Positions 8,967 through 16,702 of a stretch of 64,000 nt of DNA are shown here, one piece after another. The notes under the pieces are model-generated. The model had not been told where the DNA came from and did no database searches. It saw only the letters and a list, made by a program, of their open reading frames with translations. How positions within the stretch are numbered: the first letter of the stretch is position 1; each line of letters begins with the position of its first letter. Source of the stretch: Streptomyces sclerotialus (lineage in GTDB: Bacteria > Actinomycetota > Actinomycetes > Streptomycetales > Streptomycetaceae); the NCBI RefSeq assembly GCF_040907265.1, contig NZ_JBFOHP010000002.1:1116001-1180000 (forward strand), written 5' to 3'. The position numbers and the translations under genes are program-made.

Positions 8967-9475
8967 ACCCCGATGCGTATGACTCCGCCGAGCCCCTCGG
9001 CGGGGTCCACATCAAATACCTGCGCCACTGCCCCCGCCAGCTGTGGCTCTACATGCGCGGTTACCGCCCCGAAGCCGACAGCGACCTGGTCGCCTTCGGC
9101 CAGATCGTCGACGAGACCACCTTCGCCCGCCGCCGCCATGTCGACCTGGGTGAGGCACGCATCGACTGGGTCACCGCCGGCGCCGTCATCCACGAGACCA
9201 AATCCTCCCGCGCCCCCTCACCCGCCCACGACGCCCAAGTACGCCACTACTGCCTGCTCCTGGAACGCCGGGGAATCAACGTGCGCGGCGGCATCGTCCA
9301 CTACCCCCTCATCCGGCGCACCACCGAAATCACCTGGGACGACGAGGCCCGCGACCAAGCCGAGGGCGCAGAAGCAGCCGCCCACGCCGTGATCGCCGCA
9401 CCGCGCGCGCCCGAACGCCTCACCCGCAGCCGATGCCGCGGCTGCGCCTACCTTGACTACTGCTGGGGAGCCTGA
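8963..9475 (+). CDS. cas4: Cas4 iron-sulfur exonuclease
   Basis: Cas4 trims prespacers and selects the PAM for the Cas1-Cas2 integrase. This 170-residue version has the four cysteines that hold a 4Fe-4S cluster (Cys23 and Cys158, Cys161, Cys167 in CRGCAYLDYC) and the RecB-type nuclease motif around HETKSS, where Glu and Lys are catalytic. The GTG start overlaps the cas3 stop (GTGA) and the stop overlaps the cas1 ATG (TGATG). The protein looks complete. Confidence 0.92.
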   Translation: MNPDAYDSAEPLGGVHIKYLRHCPRQLWLYMRGYRPEADSDLVAFGQIVDETTFARRRHVDLGEARIDWVTAGAVIHETKSSRAPSPAHDAQVRHYCLLLERRGINVRGGIVHYPLIRRTTEITWDDEARDQAEGAEAAAHAVIAAPRAPERLTRSRCRGCAYLDYCWGA

Positions 9476-10455
9476 TGCCCGCCGCCGGCCGCACCTACTG
9501 GCTGACCGAACCCTGCCGCATCCGCCGCGAGGACAACAGCGTCCGCATCGAGCGCCACGACGGCACCCCGGTCCATCTCCCTATCACCGACATCCGCGAC
9601 CTGGTCGCCTTCGACCACATCGACATCAACACCTCCGCCCTCTCTCTCCTCAACCGGCATGGCGTCACCCTCCATGTCTTGGACCACTACGGCAACCACG
9701 CCGGCCACTTCGCCCCCGCAGAATCCATGGCCTCCGCCAGCGTCATCCGCCGCCAGGTCGAAATCTCCTCCAACCCCGCACAGCGCCTGGATATCGGACG
9801 CTCCCTCCTGCTCACCACCGCTGAAAATCTCCGCTGGTCCCTCGACACCGACCTTCTCGACCCGGCGCTCGACGCCCTGCGCGCCGCCCTGCCCGACTGC
9901 GACACCAGCGACGCCCTCATGGGGCAGGAAGGCAACTTCCGCCGCACCGCCTGGGCCGTCCTCGACACCCAGCTACCGCCCTGGCTGCGCCTGAACGGAC
10001 GCACCCGCCGACCACCCACCAACGCAGGCAACGCCTTCATCAGCTACCTGAACTCCCTCGTCTACGCACGCGTCCTCACCGCCCTGCGCAGCACCCCACT
10101 CCACCCGGCGATCGGCTTCCTGCACTCCGACACGGACCGTCGCCGCAACACCTTCGCACTCGATCTGGCCGAACCCTTCAAACCGCTCTTCGCCGAGCGG
10201 CTTCTCAAACGCGCCGCAGCCCAGAAACATCTCAAGGAAACCGACTTCGAAACCGACGTCGGCCGCGCAGCCCTCAGCAAAAACGGGCGAAAGAAGATCG
10301 CCGCTCTCGTTAAGGACGAACTCGCCACCACCGTTTATCACCGCAGCTTGAAACGTCAGGTCAGCTACGAAAAACTCATCCACCTCGAAGCGCTGAAAAT
10401 CGTCCGCCTTTGCCTGGAGGGAACTCCCTACAAGCCCTTCCGGCCATGGTGGTGA
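9475..10455 (+). CDS. cas1: Cas1 spacer integrase
   Basis: A 326-residue Cas1 of the type I-B group. The three metal-binding residues can be placed: Glu152 in MGQEGNFR, His217 in IGFLHSD and Asp230 in FALDLAEPFKP. The N-terminal beta domain and the helical C-terminal domain are both present, and length is normal. It would integrate prespacers at the leader end of the array together with Cas2. Cas1 itself looks intact; the fault in the adaptation module lies in the next gene. The end (RPWW) meets the cas2 frame directly. Confidence 0.95.
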   Translation: MPAAGRTYWLTEPCRIRREDNSVRIERHDGTPVHLPITDIRDLVAFDHIDINTSALSLLNRHGVTLHVLDHYGNHAGHFAPAESMASASVIRRQVEISSNPAQRLDIGRSLLLTTAENLRWSLDTDLLDPALDALRAALPDCDTSDALMGQEGNFRRTAWAVLDTQLPPWLRLNGRTRRPPTNAGNAFISYLNSLVYARVLTALRSTPLHPAIGFLHSDTDRRRNTFALDLAEPFKPLFAERLLKRAAAQKHLKETDFETDVGRAALSKNGRKKIAALVKDELATTVYHRSLKRQVSYEKLIHLEALKIVRLCLEGTPYKPFRPWW

Positions 10456-10461
10456 GCGGCC

Positions 10462-10725
10462 ATCTTTGTCATCCTCGTTTACGACACTGCTGTCGAACGC
10501 AACCCGAGCGTCCTCAAAGTCTGCCGCCAATACCTGCACTGGACGCAGAGAAGCGTATTTCAAGGTGAGCTGTCCGCTGCCCAGTATCGAGCCCTCATGC
10601 ACGACCTCAGCACTGCCATCGACCCCCACCACGACAGCGTCGTGGCCTACACCACCCGCTCACCCGATATGGTCGAGAGGGCCACGCTAGGCGTCGCCCT
10701 TGGAGGACCGGGAGACATCATCTGA
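10462..10725 (+). CDS. cas2: Cas2, with no canonical start codon
   Basis: The frame encodes a clear Cas2 core: the first beta strand with its conserved Asp (IFVILVYDTAVER), VLKVCRQYLHWTQRSVFQGEL, and the C-terminal half to about residue 87, the usual size. In this frame the codons directly after the cas1 stop are GCG GCC ATC TTT GTC, and the first in-frame ATG is at 10597, halfway through the domain. An ATG followed by two GTGs at 10446 is one base out of frame; removing one C near 10460 would join M-V-V-S-G to I-F-V-I-L. So either an AUC start is used (GGTGAG lies 5 nt before it), or the gene carries a 1-bp insertion or a sequencing error. The first option would allow only weak translation. 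Confidence 0.75.
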   Translation: MFVILVYDTAVERNPSVLKVCRQYLHWTQRSVFQGELSAAQYRALMHDLSTAIDPHHDSVVAYTTRSPDMVERATLGVALGGPGDII

Positions 10726-10814
10726 CCTGCATCGAAGCATCACCGGGTCACCGCTGCAGAGTGAACTCGCATGTCTCAACACTTTGGCCCTGTGACGTGT
10801 GCCTTTACGCTCGG
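10726..10814 (+). promoter_or_regulatory. CRISPR leader candidate
   Basis: This 89-base gap between cas2 and the first repeat has no gene and sits at the side of the array where the two best-preserved repeats lie, so it is the likely leader from which the array is transcribed. No strong promoter motif is visible in it. Confidence 0.5.
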
Positions 10815-12523
10815 GCCGTCATCAGCCCAGGAGGGTTCGCAACCCGGTGATGGTGTAGGTGGGGCTGGCGAGGATCGCGGCCGTCATCAGCCCAGGAGGG
10901 TTCGCAACGGGATGTCGTTCCAGGCGAAGAACGGCATCTGCACGGTCGCCATCAGCCCAGGAGGGCTCGCAACATGGCCTGTCCGGTCAGACCGGCGAAC
11001 GTGAGCGTCGTCGTCATCAGCCATGGAGGGTTCGCAATGTGGATACTCGAACCAGTCCGATCAGGGCCATGCGCGCCGTCATCAGCTCAGGAGGGTTCGC
11101 AACGGGAACTGCACGTCGCCGGCCACGGGCGGCACCGGGCCGTCATCAGCCGAGGAGGGTTCGCAACAGCACCAGCAGCAGATCGCCACCCCGCCGCCCG
11201 GCGGTCACCATCAGCCCAGGAGAGTTTAAAACCTGTACCCGGGACGCCCCGTGGACCGGGGACGTGTGTCGTCATCCGCCCTGGAGGGTTCGCAATGAGC
11301 GAGAGCCACGCCACCGCTCAGCGTCCGTCACACCCAGGTCGTCATCATCCCAGGCGGGTTCGCAACCCGATGGCGGCCTATTCGCTGCCGAACTCCCACA
11401 GCGCCGTCATCAGCCCGGGAGGGTTCGCAACAGGACGTCGGCCACCTGACCATCGCCGCGCTTTTTGAGGCCGTCATCAGCCCAGGAGGGTTCGCAACGC
11501 GTCTCGCGGAGGGCCTTGATGCCGGCGGCGACCCGGCCGTTATCAGCCCAGGAGAGCTCGTAACATCAGGTGGGACAGTGCGGTGGGATCGTCCTTGTCG
11601 CCGTTATCAGCCCAGAAGAGTTCACAACATGACGTCTCCTGCGCCGGACAACGTGACCGCCCTGATCGTCATGAGCTCTGGAAGGTTCACAACTAGGCCG
11701 TGAGCTGCCGCAGCACGAGCGTGCGGCGGGGCCGTCATCGACTCAGGAAGGTTCGTAACGCGTACACGGTCGGCCGGGTGCAGCGGGCGGCCACGGCCAT
11801 TATCAGCCCAGGAGGGTTCCCAACCCGAACGTCTCCAAGCCGCCCTTGGACAGGCCATCCGCCGTCTACAGCCCAGGAGGGGCCGCAACACAGCGAAGCA
11901 CTGGACGATCTGGCCCGGCTCGATGGCGTCATCAGCCCAGGAGAGTTCGCACACGTACTTCGCAGCGAGGTAGCCCTCGGCCTGCAGGTCGTCATCAGCC
12001 CGGGAGGGTTTGCAACGGCAGCGGCTCGGGCCGGTAGATTTCCCGGCCCAGTCGTCATCAGCCCAGGTGGGTTCGCAACCTCACAGGCACAGCCGTTGAT
12101 CTTTGCAAGAACGGAGTCGTTATCAGCCCAGGAGAGTTCGCAACCTGACCGCCCCGAGCCACCAGTGGTGGGCGTCGGGTCGTCATCAGCCCAGGAAGGT
12201 ACGCAACAGGTCGAGCGGATAGGTGGTGGGCCCGCTGAACAGCGTCATCGTCCCAAAGAGTTCGCAACGTCGCCATGACCACCATCGGCGCTGTCCGCGC
12301 CGTCATCAACCTTGAAGGGTTCGCAACATCACGGATGCGGCGTGCCGCCGACTGATGGGCATGGTTGTCACCACCCCAGGAGCGTTCGCAACACGTAACG
12401 ACCACACCTGCCCGGCTCCGTCCCGTCCGCAGTCGTTATCAGGCCGGATGGGCTCGTGACCAGTACCGTCTGTTCGGCCCAGCGGCTCGGAGCAACATCG
12501 AGCAGCCCAGGAGGGGCCAAGGA
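10815..12523 (+). CRISPR. Main CRISPR array, about 27 degenerate repeats
   Basis: The repeat is about 29 nt: two or three G/C-rich bases, then GTCATCAG, CCCAGGAGGG and TTCGCAAC. An AGCCC/GGGTT pairing around AGGA could form the small hairpin seen in Cas6-processed repeats. I could place 27 units, with core starts at 10818, 10883, 10948, 11013, 11078, 11142, 11207, 11271, 11341, 11405, 11473, 11539, 11603, 11668, 11734, 11799, 11864, 11928, 11991, 12054, 12119, 12182, 12244, 12302, 12367, 12435 and 12498. The period is mostly 63-66 but ranges from 58 to 70, giving spacers of about 30-41 nt. Only units 1, 2 and 11 match the core exactly; others have one to ten changes, and the last five are the worst. 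Unit 23 lacks one base. Confidence 0.95.
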
Positions 12524-12618
12524 CTGCCTGGTGATTCTTGGGTGGCTCACTGGGCATTTCCTGAGTCCCCGATCGGTGGCATGTCCCTCTTTAAGTGCGA
12601 TAGGGCGACAATGGCGCC

Positions 12619-13680
12619 ATGTCCCTTACATTTAAGTCTTCGGAGTACACCAAGGTCGATCCGACAACGGACGGCGGCATTGCGGGGCGGTGGGTGGCCT
12701 GCGATGAGTCTGGCTGGGACGGCGAGCAGCTCATGGGGCGGCGCGGACCCTATTTTGTCTACGCAGCGATCGCGGTCGACGATGCGGAGGCAGCCCCGAT
12801 CGTCGAGGAGCTGCGCGCGGAGACGCGAGCTCAAGCGCCAGAGCTGAAGTTCAAGGACTTCAAAGGCCGCCCTGCCCGCCGTGAGGCACTGCGGCGGCTC
12901 TGGGGAGAGGGCGGAGCCCTTGAAGGCCGCTGCTGGGCCTTCGTGTTCGAGAAGGAGTACGCGGCGGTCGCCAAGGTTATCGACCTGCTGCTGGAGGAAC
13001 AGGCGCACGCCGAAGGAATCGACCTCTACGAAAATGACCAGGCTCAAGCCCTCGCCAGAACCCTGCGGCGGCACGGCCGCCGGGCGCTCGGTGACCAGAG
13101 GTTCGAACGTCTCATGACCGCGTTCGTCGCGTTCGCCTCTGTCCGGGGCCGTGGAGACGACCGGGCGCGAGAGAACTTCTTCGCTTGTCTGGAAGAGGCA
13201 TGGCCATCATCTACACGTCGCGACGTCACCGAAATCCTGATGGCGCTGCGCACCACGCGGCTCCAAGCGCAAACCCTCCACGACGACGCTGCCCCGCACG
13301 CCATGCTGGAACTGCTGGTGTCCTCGGTCGCCCAGGCTGCGCGACACTGGGGCGCACAATTCGGCCCCGTCAGCGTGCTGACAGACGAGCAGACAGCCCT
13401 TACCGACGACGGGCTGGAGGGCATCGCGAAAGTCGTACGCACCGGCTGGGGTGCGACACCATCGTCGCGACAACGCCGTGTCGATCTCAGGGCCCTAGTG
13501 CGGGGAACATCAGCGAGTCACCCATCGATCCAACTTGCCGACCTCCTTGCCGGAGCGGTCCGCGTGAGCTACGAACACCAAGCGGGGACATCACTCTCGG
13601 ACGCCGGTGAAGATCTCTGGTCAGCTGTTCTTCCCCTCATCGACGGAGCGAGCGCCGCCCCCGTACCTGCAGGACGCTAG
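12619..13680 (+). CDS. DUF3800-domain protein (RNase H-fold, putative nuclease)
   Basis: A 353-residue soluble protein with the features of DUF3800: an early acidic motif CDESGW (Asp29-Glu30) on a first strand, FVYAAIAV after it, a conserved KFKDFKG segment near 75-81, and QLADLLAGA near 297-305 at the C-terminal end. DUF3800 proteins have an RNase H-like fold, and members occur in phage-defence loci, but no reaction is established for most of them. The gene starts about 95 bp after the last CRISPR repeat and runs in the same direction, with no cas gene beyond it, so it may be a defence neighbour rather than part of the type I-B system. The ATG at 12619 is chosen because the protein then starts at the expected place; another ATG lies 8 nt earlier in a different frame. 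Confidence 0.7.
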   Translation: MSLTFKSSEYTKVDPTTDGGIAGRWVACDESGWDGEQLMGRRGPYFVYAAIAVDDAEAAPIVEELRAETRAQAPELKFKDFKGRPARREALRRLWGEGGALEGRCWAFVFEKEYAAVAKVIDLLLEEQAHAEGIDLYENDQAQALARTLRRHGRRALGDQRFERLMTAFVAFASVRGRGDDRARENFFACLEEAWPSSTRRDVTEILMALRTTRLQAQTLHDDAAPHAMLELLVSSVAQAARHWGAQFGPVSVLTDEQTALTDDGLEGIAKVVRTGWGATPSSRQRRVDLRALVRGTSASHPSIQLADLLAGAVRVSYEHQAGTSLSDAGEDLWSAVLPLIDGASAAPVPAGR

Positions 13681-13949
13681 CAGCGCCTTCGCCAAAAACC
13701 ACGAGCGGGACTGTATTCCGTTTTGCCGTAGGAATCGGTGTAGTCGCTTCCCTGGGCCGGGAAGACGTTGAGGCTCGCCATGGCTCGGCCTCTGTGACCG
13801 TTCCGTCCCTAACCAGCCGGTCGATGGTTCGCCGCACAGCGGCCGCCGTCTCCACCGGGGCCTCCCGCTCACCGAACACTGTTGCCAACAGCGCCATCCC
13901 TCCGCGGTGCGCCGCACCGGAGGCGACATCGGGCCAGCCTCGGCCAGCT

Positions 13950-14262
13950 CGCCCACGTGCTGCTCGAACGCCGCGTTTCAGTCGGTCCACTGCGAGCTTG
14001 GTGTCCAGGAACATGATCATCGCTCGTCATGGGCGGCGAGCTGAGTGGCCCTCGCGTGCTTGTCAGCCCCCAGTACGTGCAGCAAATGGTGCTCCATGGA
14101 GGTGACCGTGCCTGCGGAGGGGGCGACGGAGTGGACCACGGGTCGGTCAGATAGCAGCGGACCAGGAGGGCGACGTTGCGGTCCAGGGTGGCGGAGAACA
14201 GGAGGCGCTGTCCCTCCGGGTACGGAACTGTCGACGCGATCCTCGACAAAGTCGCCGTCCAC
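13950..14262 (-). pseudogene. DEAD-box RNA helicase remnant
   Basis: Reading leftward, three frames in turn carry pieces of one helicase: EGQRLLFSATLDRNVALLV (motif III SAT, near 14220-14160), then VVHSVAPSAGTVTSMEHHLL to LAAHDER (about 14145-14018) and then MIMFLDTKLAVDRL (14020-13975). Two frameshifts separate them and both the Walker A and motif VI ends are missing. Left of 13950 the same frame continues with unrelated sequence that contains a helix-turn-helix-like stretch (TAAAVRRTIDRLVRDGTV), possibly another fragment. The gene is dead. Confidence 0.75.
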
Positions 14263-14629
14263 TGCCAGAGAATCTCCGACTCACCTCACTGGGCGCTGGC
14301 CAGTAAGTGCTTCGGTGAGGGCCGCCCTCCCACGGCTCTTGGGGAGTCTCTGGGGAGAACGGCCCCCACTGGGGAGTCCATGGGGAGTTTCGGCCCCACG
14401 TACCCGTACGACACTGAAAGCCCCAGTAAGGGACGTCGCCGCAGGTCAGCGGTCTACTAGCGGCCGAAACCGCAGGTCAGCGACGCCAGCCGGGGAAGTA
14501 CATGACGTACGTCCCGAGATCGTCCCCCTCGACGATTCCAGGCAACGACCCACCCTCCCTCAAGGGAGTCACATATCGAGTCGCAATGACTTCTGTAAGC
14601 ATTTGCCCAGGCTATCCGCCCGTCTGACC
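14263..14629. other. Gene-free spacer with short repeats
   Basis: No supported gene. TGGGGAG occurs four times (14340, 14351, 14370, 14381) as two pairs 11 bp apart, repeated at a 30-bp distance, and CCGCAGGTCAGCG occurs twice between 14435 and 14485. This looks like rearranged debris between two pseudogenes. Confidence 0.4.
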
Positions 14630-14860
14630 TCAGTAATCACGACGGACGGACGAGGCCCTCCGACCTGGCCCACCGAACAGGGTGTCGATGGCACTCCGTC
14701 CCCTGTTGCCGACATCCGGCATGAAAGGCGCGTAGTGGTCCAGCGTGATGGTCGGCGACGAGTGCCCCAGCCACCGCGCGAGCGCCCGCGGATCTCGGCA
14801 TCGACGCACACTCCCGGCGCCAGCCACTGGCCCTCGAGCTGGCAGGCACATGCCTGACGC
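14630..14860 (-). pseudogene. Tyrosine recombinase (phage-type integrase) remnant
   Basis: The reverse strand encodes the C-terminal catalytic end of an integrase: ALARWLGHSSPTITLDHY, with the conserved LGH and the nucleophilic Tyr, then FMPDVGNRGRSAID and a stop near 14630. An upstream piece (LEGQWLAPGV) is in another frame, so there is a frameshift, and the remaining ~300 residues are gone. This supports a past integrated element next to the CRISPR locus. Confidence 0.75.
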
Positions 14861-14883
14861 CTGACGGTCCCAGCCGACCAGGC

Positions 14884-15264
14884 ATGCGGCAGGATGCACA
14901 CGTGGACACGGACGCAAGCGGCCTCCTGGCGGATCTCGTGCACTGGCGTGGAGAGCTACCAGGACTCCTCCAGGCTGTCCGGGAGTGTCAGGCTCCCGCT
15001 CCCGTCGTCCTCGACCGTGGACACGTTGCCGCCGTGCTGGAGAGAGCCATCGCGGGGCTGATCACACCTCATCAGCTCGCCACTTGGGCTCAGGCTGTCC
15101 ACCTCGAAGACGAAGTGGGCATCGAAGAGACCCACGAAGACCTACTGAGCCAGTTCCTCTTCGAGGTCTCGACCCCAGAGCTCTTCGCACCGGTCACCAC
15201 CGCGACGTGCGAGCGGTGGTTGCACATCATGCGAACCTCAGATACAGGCGCGGGCAGAGGTTGA
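14884..15264 (+). CDS. Hypothetical acidic protein
   Basis: A 126-residue protein without membrane segments or signal peptide. The middle is helical and acidic (HVAAVLERAIAGLITPHQLATWAQAV, then LEDEVGIEETHEDLLSQFLFEVSTPEL). I recall small actinobacterial proteins with a similar layout of a WAxAI-type helix followed by an ED-rich stretch, some found near toxin-immunity genes, but I cannot name the family. It may start at the ATG at 14884 or the GTG at 14902. It stands alone after the integrase remnant. Confidence 0.55.
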   Translation: MRQDAHVDTDASGLLADLVHWRGELPGLLQAVRECQAPAPVVLDRGHVAAVLERAIAGLITPHQLATWAQAVHLEDEVGIEETHEDLLSQFLFEVSTPELFAPVTTATCERWLHIMRTSDTGAGRG

Positions 15265-15823
15265 ACGCCACATGCAGGGCGGCGTCACGGCTCAACTGCG
15301 GAATCACCTGGGAAGAAAGCGCCGGCCAGGGTCGGGTGTGAGTAGTTGCGGTACCGAGCTGGAGCGGTCGCGTGCCTCGCCCTCGTGCACGCCGCCGCGG
15401 CCCCGCCTTCGCATCGCGTCATCGGCAGCACGCTGCCGGCGCCGGCCCCACCCGGAGACCCGCGCCCAGGGCGTCACGCTCAGCTACTTGTCGGGGGGCG
15501 GCAACGCCCCTCCACGTTCTGCTCGGCTTCGTGCATGTCGCCGGGTACAACGCCGGGTGCACCTGGACAGCCGGGCACGCCCTCCACCCGCCAGGCAGCC
15601 GCGAGGCCGAAAGCCTGGAGTGCGGAGAGGAGTGCGAAGAGGACTCACCGCGATTCTCGCCGGGTACGCCGACGCGTGGTCACCGAGGAGACCGCCGAAG
15701 CCGGAACGTCCGCCCGTCCACGACCGCGCTCGGGTCACCTTCTGTCACCGTCATCTCACCGACACCTCACCGGCCGCCTCGCCCCGCTCCGCACGCGATC
15801 CTTGGCGGCACGTTTGACAGTCC
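15265..15823. other. Intergenic region without a supported gene
   Basis: About 560 bases with open frames on both strands but only Arg/Pro/Ala-rich translations, no ribosome-binding sites in good position and no recognisable domain. It ends in the TetR promoter. Confidence 0.5.
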
Positions 15824-15829
15824 CGACAG

Positions 15830-15847
15830 TGAGTGGTTTATTACTCA
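15830..15847. promoter_or_regulatory. Operator-like inverted repeat before tetR
   Basis: TGAGTGGTTTATTACTCA has 5-bp arms TGAGT/ACTCA and lies directly before the tetR start, so binding would block its expression. The left half TGAGTGGTT recurs before the MFS gene at 16645, which suggests one regulator for both. Confidence 0.6.
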
Positions 15848-15848
15848 C

Positions 15849-16418
15849 ATGCCGAAGCCCACTTCACAACGACAGCTTTCGACCGCCGACGAACGGCGGA
15901 GGACAGTCCTGCAGACCGCGGTCAGCGCGTTCGCGGACCGGGGCTACTTCGGTACGAGGACCGCGGACGTGGCGCAGCGGGCCGGCATCTCGCAGGCGTA
16001 CATCTACCGGCTCTTCCCCGACAAGGAGGCGCTGTTCGTGGCGGTGGTGGAGCACTGCTTCGCGCGGATCCGCGAGAGCCTGGGTGACGGGGCCGCCGCG
16101 GCGAAGGGGAGTTCCGCGCAGGAGGTTCTGGACGCGATGGGGAACGCGTACGCCGAACTCATCTCCGACCGCGACCTGCTGCTGCTCCAGCTCCACGCGC
16201 AGTGCGCGGCAGCCGCCGAGCCGGCCGTCCGCGAGGTGGTGCGCAGCGGTTACGCGCGTCTGGTCGAGTACGTACGGGGGACCTCCGGCGCGCCGGAGGC
16301 CGACGTTCAGCGGTTCTTCGCCGTGGGCATGCTGTGTCACCTCGTGGTCGCCCTCGACACCCACGAGGTGGATGCCCCGTGGGCCCGGACGCTGTCCGAC
16401 GGGCTTCGGCATTACTGA
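15849..16418 (+). CDS. TetR-family transcriptional regulator
   Basis: A 189-residue repressor-type protein. The N-terminal helix-turn-helix is clear at residues ~18-65 (AVSAFADRGYFGTRTADVA, then AGISQAYIYRLFPDKEALF), and the rest is the usual all-helical ligand-binding and dimer domain. The ATG at 15849 lies directly at the end of an inverted repeat that is shared with the MFS gene downstream, so I infer autoregulation plus control of the transporter. Longer in-frame extensions upstream give only low-complexity sequence. Such TetR-MFS pairs usually govern export of a toxic small molecule; the inducer is unknown. Confidence 0.88.
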   Translation: MPKPTSQRQLSTADERRRTVLQTAVSAFADRGYFGTRTADVAQRAGISQAYIYRLFPDKEALFVAVVEHCFARIRESLGDGAAAAKGSSAQEVLDAMGNAYAELISDRDLLLLQLHAQCAAAAEPAVREVVRSGYARLVEYVRGTSGAPEADVQRFFAVGMLCHLVVALDTHEVDAPWARTLSDGLRHY

Positions 16419-16419
16419 G

Positions 16420-16479
16420 CCCCGGAGCCGATCGCCGTGCCCCGGAGCCGATCGCCGTGCCCCGGAGCCGATCGCCGTG
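16420..16479 (+). repeat. Three perfect 20-bp tandem repeats
   Basis: CCCCGGAGCCGATCGCCGTG occurs three times in a row (16420, 16440, 16460) immediately after the tetR stop codon. The copies are identical, so the expansion is recent. Confidence 0.95.
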
Positions 16480-16516
16480 GGGAGGGGTGATCCAGGAGCG
16501 ATCCAGGAGTGAACTC

Positions 16517-16600
16517 ATGCACCGCATCGTCGCGGCCCGTTGGGCCGCACTCGTTCCGCCGGCCGTTCTGGACGCGGCACTGTTCGCGCCGTGGCGCTGA
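16517..16600 (+). CDS. Possible 27-residue small protein
   Basis: An ATG follows AGGAGTGAACTC and opens 27 codons of a hydrophobic, basic-start peptide (MHRIVAARWAALVPPAVLDA, then ALFAPWR), directly before a strong terminator. It could be a single-helix membrane peptide. Nothing else supports it. Confidence 0.3.
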   Translation: MHRIVAARWAALVPPAVLDAALFAPWR

Positions 16601-16607
16601 GCACCGG

Positions 16608-16633
16608 GCCGCGATCTCCGCGGCTCTTTTTTT
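16608..16633 (+). terminator. Rho-independent terminator
   Basis: GCCGCG and CGCGGC (16608-16613 / 16619-16624) form a 6-bp GC stem with a 5-base loop followed by CTC-less run of seven T residues (16627-16633). This is unusually canonical for a high-GC genome. It separates tetR from the MFS gene. Confidence 0.85.
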
Positions 16634-16644
16634 GACCCCGAGAG

Positions 16645-16662
16645 TGAGTGGTTAACCACACA
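16645..16662. promoter_or_regulatory. Operator-like palindrome before the MFS gene
   Basis: TGAGTGGTTAACCACACA is symmetric at 8 of 9 pairs around GGTTAACC and shares TGAGTGGTT with the site before tetR. It lies about 40 bp before the MFS start, in promoter position. Confidence 0.6.
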
Positions 16663-16702
16663 TAGATTCACCGTACATAGATCGAGACCAGGGAGGTCCG
16701 AC

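Noticed and set aside
10466..10690. 74-codon frame over cas2 as an independent gene
   Set aside because: Ser/Thr/Pro-rich shadow translation; the frame shifted by two bases gives the clear Cas2 core.
10859..12278. Open frames across the CRISPR array (110-196 codons)
   Set aside because: Their products are the repeat translated again and again (PGGFAT-type units); they only stay open because the period is often divisible by three or nearly so.
13637..13949. Separate regulator gene on the minus strand left of the helicase remnant
   Set aside because: A helix-turn-helix-like stretch is visible, but there is no proper start and the frame continues from the broken helicase.
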